Positions 14,433 through 18,309 of a stretch of 18,309 nucleotides of DNA are shown here, in pieces. Both the position numbers and the translations under genes were made by a program. Every line of letters starts with the position of its first letter. The first letter of the stretch is position 1. Source of the stretch: Bacteroidetes bacterium ADurb.Bin302 (GTDB lineage Bacteria; Bacteroidota; Bacteroidia; Bacteroidales; Paludibacteraceae). The DNA lies in NCBI GenBank assembly GCA_002069025.1, contig MWBK01000136.1, forward strand, positions 1 through 18,309, written 5' to 3'. The notes under the pieces are model-generated. The model was given only the letters and a program-made list of their open reading frames with translations. It made no database searches and had not been told where the DNA came from.

Positions 14433-16196
14433 TTAGAATCCTATCGAGAATCCTACCGTTAGTGTCCAATTTTCACCTTGATAAAACTTTGGTGAAAATG
14501 CATCTAAATATCCTTGCGCTGTTAAACGATTTTCTCCTTCTATTGGGTCAGATACTACATCATAGCCTCTTGCATTATTATATTCAACATTTAATACTGC
14601 ATAGGCATTATTCCATACTTCATAAACAGCTTTTAAGGCAACTATTTCGTTTTTATATGTAAATTCGTTTAAAACGTCTTGGCTCAAAATTTCTTTTGTA
14701 TTAGTCCTTACATATTTATAATCCCTGCCTTTTTGAGAATTAGTATAAGACAAGTTAAGATTTAAACTCCGAATAGGTTTGTAATTAACTGACACAAAAA
14801 ATTCTTGAGAATTATCGCCTAAATAGTGACCTAAATTATAATCGTTAGATGCCCAAGTAATAGCATCAATAGAATGTTTATAAGTTAATATATTGCTACG
14901 TGTATACTCAAAATTTACTGCAAGATTCTTAACCGGCCAATTGCTTAAATTAAATCCTGCTTTATATGATACTAAGTTACGTTCTTTATTATCCGGTTTC
15001 CACCTGTTAATGCTAAATTCATCTATAAAGAATGATGCATATAAATGTAAATGCTTTATATTACGCGAACTTACATTGATAAATATCTGTGAATTTTGAT
15101 TTTCGACACGTAAATCTTTGGTCATTAAATGATCTAAAGATTTAAAAAATGCGAATGGTATAAAGTAAATTGCTTGTACGCTCCTTTCTGCGTAAATAAT
15201 TGAATTTCCTATTGATATATTCAATTTCGGATATGGAGTAAACGTAAACATATTAGCGGCAATAAACTTATTCATTGGTCTATAATGCCGTTTAGATGTT
15301 GAATCAGTATACTGTTCTTCGTTATAATAATACGAACTATCTATTACATTGCTCATCATCCATCCATGTATATAATTAAACTCAAACCACTTGCATGGTT
15401 TTAAATTCAAAGTTATCATAGGAAATGAGGGGGCTCGTCCTGATATAATATTAGAACCATGATAATTATCACCCCAAACAATATTATCCTTTACCAAACC
15501 TATACTTCCCCACCATGCATAAGCCTTAATACCACCTCTAAAGTCACTGTAATCGCCACCACTATTAGATTCTTTGTATGCACATCCGGGTAAATCATTC
15601 AAAAAGCCTGATTGTGAAATTTTTGCTCCATTTATTTTTGCATACTGGTTAGGAAAATAAGTGTCATTCAAATAATCTCCATTGAATGAAATATCTCGAA
15701 TACTACCCCATACAGATACATGTTTAACAATATCCATTTGAATATCGGCTCCATACCAACGTTTCATAATAAGTCCATGCCTATTATACAGTAAATCCAT
15801 ACCGATAATAGGTCTTACTTGACACTTAAAATATTTATCACGATACATGAACTGAGGCTGAAGAAGCGATAAATCGAAAGATTTTTTATCTGTCCAATGC
15901 ACATAAGCTTTAGGCATCGTATCTAATTCGATAGCAAATTCACTCATAAAGAATTTTAAATCAGATAGCTGACGCTTATTAAGAAGACTGTCTTTTTTGC
16001 TTGCTTCTCCTAATTTTTGAGCTATGAAGTTTCTGCTGTATGGTTTAATTACAGAGTTGACTTCAACTATACCATCAATTGCTAACTCATCAACAAAATC
16101 GTAAACACGCGTATATGATATGTGTTCAGGAATATCTTGAGCTAAAGCTGAAACAAAACAGCAGAGTGCAAATATCAATGATTTATATCGTTTCAT
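14433..16196 (-). CDS. Wzi-like outer-membrane beta-barrel protein (capsule assembly family)
   Basis: The protein resembles the Bacteroidota 'capsule assembly Wzi' family: an outer-membrane beta-barrel that may help hold or assemble surface polysaccharide. From the Met ending at 16196 it is 587 residues and begins with a signal peptide (MKRYKSLIFALCCFVSALAQ). Residues about 21-100 form a helical plug-like part, and the rest is a run of alternating aromatic beta-strands with motifs such as GDYLNDTYFPNQYAKINGAK, IVWGDNYHGSNIISGRAPSF and WFEFNYIHGWMMS. It ends in Phe (TVGFSIGF), the usual C-terminal barrel signature. An upstream ATG at 16295 would add a 33-residue extension lying within the sugar-transferase gene and would hide the signal peptide, so it is rejected. 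The start is 8 bases after the sugar-transferase stop. Confidence 0.75.
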   Translation of the reverse strand: MKRYKSLIFALCCFVSALAQDIPEHISYTRVYDFVDELAIDGIVEVNSVIKPYSRNFIAQKLGEASKKDSLLNKRQLSDLKFFMSEFAIELDTMPKAYVHWTDKKSFDLSLLQPQFMYRDKYFKCQVRPIIGMDLLYNRHGLIMKRWYGADIQMDIVKHVSVWGSIRDISFNGDYLNDTYFPNQYAKINGAKISQSGFLNDLPGCAYKESNSGGDYSDFRGGIKAYAWWGSIGLVKDNIVWGDNYHGSNIISGRAPSFPMITLNLKPCKWFEFNYIHGWMMSNVIDSSYYYNEEQYTDSTSKRHYRPMNKFIAANMFTFTPYPKLNISIGNSIIYAERSVQAIYFIPFAFFKSLDHLMTKDLRVENQNSQIFINVSSRNIKHLHLYASFFIDEFSINRWKPDNKERNLVSYKAGFNLSNWPVKNLAVNFEYTRSNILTYKHSIDAITWASNDYNLGHYLGDNSQEFFVSVNYKPIRSLNLNLSYTNSQKGRDYKYVRTNTKEILSQDVLNEFTYKNEIVALKAVYEVWNNAYAVLNVEYNNARGYDVVSDPIEGENRLTAQGYLDAFSPKFYQGENWTLTVGFSIGF

Positions 16197-16204
16197 TCGA
16201 ATTT

Positions 16205-17728
16205 TTAGTGTGATCTGGCGTGTTTGAAAACTATATTTGCAAAAATTTTCCAAAGGTACTGAATATCGGTAACAAAATATCCATGTTTTTCGCATAATCT
16301 CAAGTATTTCATCTCAGAAGCTTGGATTTCATCTAAAGTTTTAGGCATATCAGCATAAAATGGAGGTAGTAAACCCGGTTTGAATTTTATTCTCATCTTC
16401 TGTAGTTCATCACAATATAAATTAAAGTACTGATTACTAAGTGGCCTTACGCCAACTAGTTTCATATCTCCTTTAATAAGGTTTATTATCATCGGAAGCT
16501 CGTCTATCCAAAACTTTCTCATGATTCGCCCTATAGTATTTACACGTATATCATGATTAAATTTTCCTCCTTCTTGTAAGTTGCATTTTTGGTATATATA
16601 GTCTTGTAAAAACTCAGAATACGGATACATGGTACGCATCTTATAAAATTTGAACACTTTACCATTTTTACCTACTCTATTCAGTGCAATAATAGGTCCA
16701 TATCTACGTTTTTTACGTGCCGGTGAAGATTGTTTTCTACGAGCTATGAAATATGTATAATATTCTATTTTCTTTTCATCTAAAACTTCAAATCCACAAT
16801 AATACAAACGTCCAAAGACCTCTGTTTTTGATAACACTCTCTTTTTGCCTTGAGTTATATCATAATAAAGATGACGGGTTATAAACAACTTGGGAAGCAA
16901 GCGTTTAATTATGTAATACATTGTATAGATTACCCAATTTATTCCTTTTGGATATTTGTCTAATATTTGTTTCTTTTTTACACTTTTATCTTTAAAACAA
17001 CCAATATAAATGCCGTTATCAGGTAGTTTTTCATTGATTAAACAAAACATCTTATTGATGCCTCTAATATTATTTAAACTACGTAAGTTAACAATAACAT
17101 CAAAATTATATGGTCTTATTTGTTCTACATTAAATAACTGAGTTGTAGACAATACATTTGTATTAGAACTTCTTAAATCGACAAACTCAGAAAAATACTC
17201 GAGAGATTTTTTTCCGGTTAGATTTAATATGGCATGCTCTCTATTGCGACATGCTTCTTCGTCTAATATGAATGGTTCTGTAATTACTGACTTGTGTTCA
17301 CGAACTGCGACCGGTTGAACTTCTTCCGGATCAAGAGCGTACATATATGCAAAATAGATTGTATCGCCTATAAATGATATGGCGAATGCTATTATTGTAA
17401 AAACAGACAACACACTAATGGAGTATCCGTTAAGTACATACAAAAACAATATCAGATTAATTAAATAAGCAGCAAATGAACAATATAAAGAATTGAAAGC
17501 AGTTTTAAGGTAACCTCTATTTTTTAATCTACCTACATACCGCCTAAATAAATAGCCAAAGAAAAACCAAAGAAAAGCGTATATGCCTATAATAGGCAAG
17601 TATTTAGCCCATGGATTTTCTGCATGAGTAGGTGTTATACCAATTACTATGACATAACTCAGAAGCAAGCCTACTAAATCAAGTAAGATCAGCTTATAAT
17701 TAGGAAAGTAAAATATTTTGTTTTTCAT
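16205..17728 (-). CDS. Polyprenyl-phosphate sugar-1-phosphate transferase-like protein, four membrane helices
   Basis: Bacterial sugar transferases of this type (WbaP/PglC group) start glycan assembly by moving a sugar-1-phosphate from a nucleotide sugar to undecaprenyl phosphate. The 507-residue protein has four membrane helices (about 12-32, 43-61, 78-100, 103-125). A soluble middle (about 165-330) looks methyltransferase-like (FDVIVNLRSLNNIRGINK, YIGCF, TEVFGRLYYCGFEV) but lacks a SAM glycine motif. A C-terminal sugar-transferase domain (about 343-507) contains GPIIALNRVGKNGKVFKFYK, KMRTM (363-367), WIDELPM with the catalytic pair Asp409-Glu410, and GDMKLVGVRP. The expected re-entrant membrane helix before the GPII motif is absent, and the C-terminal 'KPGI' region is divergent. 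I recall similar proteins in many Bacteroidota. Substrate is unknown, but the co-transcribed wbpEDB genes suggest a diacetamido-uronic sugar or its partner. Confidence 0.78.
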   Translation of the reverse strand: MKNKIFYFPNYKLILLDLVGLLLSYVIVIGITPTHAENPWAKYLPIIGIYAFLWFFFGYLFRRYVGRLKNRGYLKTAFNSLYCSFAAYLINLILFLYVLNGYSISVLSVFTIIAFAISFIGDTIYFAYMYALDPEEVQPVAVREHKSVITEPFILDEEACRNREHAILNLTGKKSLEYFSEFVDLRSSNTNVLSTTQLFNVEQIRPYNFDVIVNLRSLNNIRGINKMFCLINEKLPDNGIYIGCFKDKSVKKKQILDKYPKGINWVIYTMYYIIKRLLPKLFITRHLYYDITQGKKRVLSKTEVFGRLYYCGFEVLDEKKIEYYTYFIARRKQSSPARKKRRYGPIIALNRVGKNGKVFKFYKMRTMYPYSEFLQDYIYQKCNLQEGGKFNHDIRVNTIGRIMRKFWIDELPMIINLIKGDMKLVGVRPLSNQYFNLYCDELQKMRIKFKPGLLPPFYADMPKTLDEIQASEMKYLRLCEKHGYFVTDIQYLWKIFANIVFKHARSH

Positions 17729-17828
17729 GTAAAATTAATACCATACACAACCATTTGTTAATTCTTAACTCAATATTTATTTTACAAAATGTCTTGTAAG
17801 GGGCTATAGTACTAAAAAGTAAACTTTA

Positions 17829-17836
17829 CAAAGATA
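17829..17836 (-). promoter_or_regulatory. Weak -7-like box upstream of the sugar-transferase gene
   Basis: TATCTTTG (17836 to 17829 on the minus strand) fits TAnnTTTG, but no TTTG lies 19-21 nt upstream. If used, transcription would start near 17825 with a leader of about 97 nt. The preceding gene may also read through. The 149-bp gap at 17729-17877 holds nothing else I can identify. Confidence 0.25.
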
Positions 17837-17877
17837 TATCATTGATTCAACTTAACACGTCATAATCTTGTTAAAAA

Positions 17878-18309
17878 TCAATGTAAACTACTTATACTTT
17901 TTTTCATTCGTTTGATTAGGAATTTTATAACATTTTTAACATTCTGAAGCAATAATTCTCTCATCCATTCTATTGTATTATTGGTCCATCTTTGAGGATG
18001 TGTGGTAATCATCATGCGTTTCGGGAATGTTCCTAAATCAATTGCTTTACATATATCCTTAGTATAATGATATACAAGACCTTGACTAATCCATCTATCT
18101 TGATGAACAGGTATTTTATCGCGTACACTCACATTATACCCATCCCACATTCTACCTGTATCTGTTATATAGAAAAAGTCAGAAAAATCAGTATCAAAAT
18201 AAGGTTCACCAATTATTCCAAAATCATGATAATCGTATTTTTTCCACAAATCTTTACCATCATATTTTGATTGAGGTGCTCCATGCATACATATTGTTTT
18301 TACAGGATA
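17878..18309 (-). CDS. Partial polysaccharide-deacetylase-like protein, C-terminal part (5' end outside window)
   Basis: The frame is open to the right-hand edge, so the ATG at 18288 is internal; seven residues (YPVKTIC) precede it. About 143 C-terminal residues are visible. Conserved-looking segments are MHGAPQSKYDGKDLWKKYDY, a TDTGRMWDGYNVSVRDK region and MITTHPQRW; such histidines and aspartates would suit a metal-dependent carbohydrate deacetylase-like fold. I recall similar sequences in bacterial surface-polysaccharide loci, often labelled hypothetical or polysaccharide deacetylase. The last ~25 residues are strongly basic (KNVIKFLIKRMKKS). It lies 149 bases upstream of the sugar-transferase gene on the same strand and may be part of the same locus. 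Activity is unproven. Confidence 0.55.
   Translation of the reverse strand, partial: YPVKTICMHGAPQSKYDGKDLWKKYDYHDFGIIGEPYFDTDFSDFFYITDTGRMWDGYNVSVRDKIPVHQDRWISQGLVYHYTKDICKAIDLGTFPKRMMITTHPQRWTNNTIEWMRELLLQNVKNVIKFLIKRMKKSISSLH

Noticed and set aside
16197..16295. N-terminal extension of the Wzi-like gene to an upstream ATG
   Set aside because: It lies inside the sugar-transferase coding region and would bury a clear signal peptide; the ATG at 16196 falls 8 bases after that gene's stop.
1..18309. Mobile elements, CRISPR arrays, tRNA or rRNA genes
   Set aside because: I looked for transposase-like proteins, regularly spaced repeats and cloverleaf-like segments and found none; every coding block is explained by ordinary genes.

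Overview
This window is AT-rich DNA from a member of the Bacteroidota, most likely order Bacteroidales. The evidence is the gene content: a four-subunit Vor/Kor-type 2-oxoacid:ferredoxin oxidoreductase with its own 2x[4Fe-4S] ferredoxin, a Bacteroidota-style sugar transferase, and a Wzi-like outer-membrane barrel. Shine-Dalgarno sequences are also missing in front of nearly every start, and several promoters resemble the Bacteroidota consensus (TTTG, 19-21 nt, TAnnTTTG). I see no mobile element, CRISPR array, tRNA or rRNA, and no intergenic stretch longer than about 170 bp.

Layout. (1) 1-3360, plus strand: the 3' end of yidC and its terminator, then a compact grpE-dnaJ-mnmA operon (co-chaperones plus a tRNA 2-thiouridylase, the last two overlapping by 4 bp), closed by a hairpin that probably terminates from both sides. 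(2) 3428-6058, minus strand: a four-gene operon for a 2-oxoacid:ferredoxin oxidoreductase, in the order ferredoxin, alpha, beta, gamma. (3) 6126-7823, minus strand: a PLP aminotransferase followed by a small four-helix membrane protein. (4) 7824-7930: a divergent control region with two overlapping perfect palindromes. (5) 7931-8746, plus strand: a tandem-domain universal stress protein. (6) 8747-8915: a convergent intergenic region with two hairpins, one of them an unusually GC-rich palindrome. (7) 8916-11507, minus strand: the disaggregase clpB, with a hairpin in its leader. (8) 11650-18309, minus strand: a surface-polysaccharide operon. In transcription order it holds the 3' part of a probable polysaccharide-deacetylase-like gene, a polyprenyl-phosphate sugar-1-phosphate transferase-like protein, a Wzi-like outer-membrane protein, then WbpE-, WbpD- and WbpB-like enzymes, and ends at an intrinsic terminator.

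How the genes work together. The grpE/dnaJ and clpB products belong to the DnaK-ClpB protein-repair network (dnaK itself is not here). The Vor-type complex would turn 2-oxoacids, which an aminotransferase could supply, into acyl-CoA and reduced ferredoxin in an anaerobic metabolism. WbpB, WbpE and WbpD form the 3-oxidation, 3-amination and 3-N-acetylation steps of UDP-2,3-diacetamido-2,3-dideoxyglucuronic acid synthesis. Together with the sugar transferase and the Wzi-like barrel they point to a diamino-uronic-acid surface glycan. In Porphyromonas gingivalis the same sugar pathway (its PorR protein is a WbpE homologue) serves the A-LPS to which type IX-secreted proteins are attached, so that link is a reasonable but unproven inference here.

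The points most worth a second look are: the architecture of the sugar transferase, which keeps the catalytic Asp-Glu pair but lacks the usual re-entrant membrane helix and carries a methyltransferase-like middle region; the nested palindromes between the stress-protein and aminotransferase genes; and a sigma-54-like motif shared by the two chaperone transcription units.
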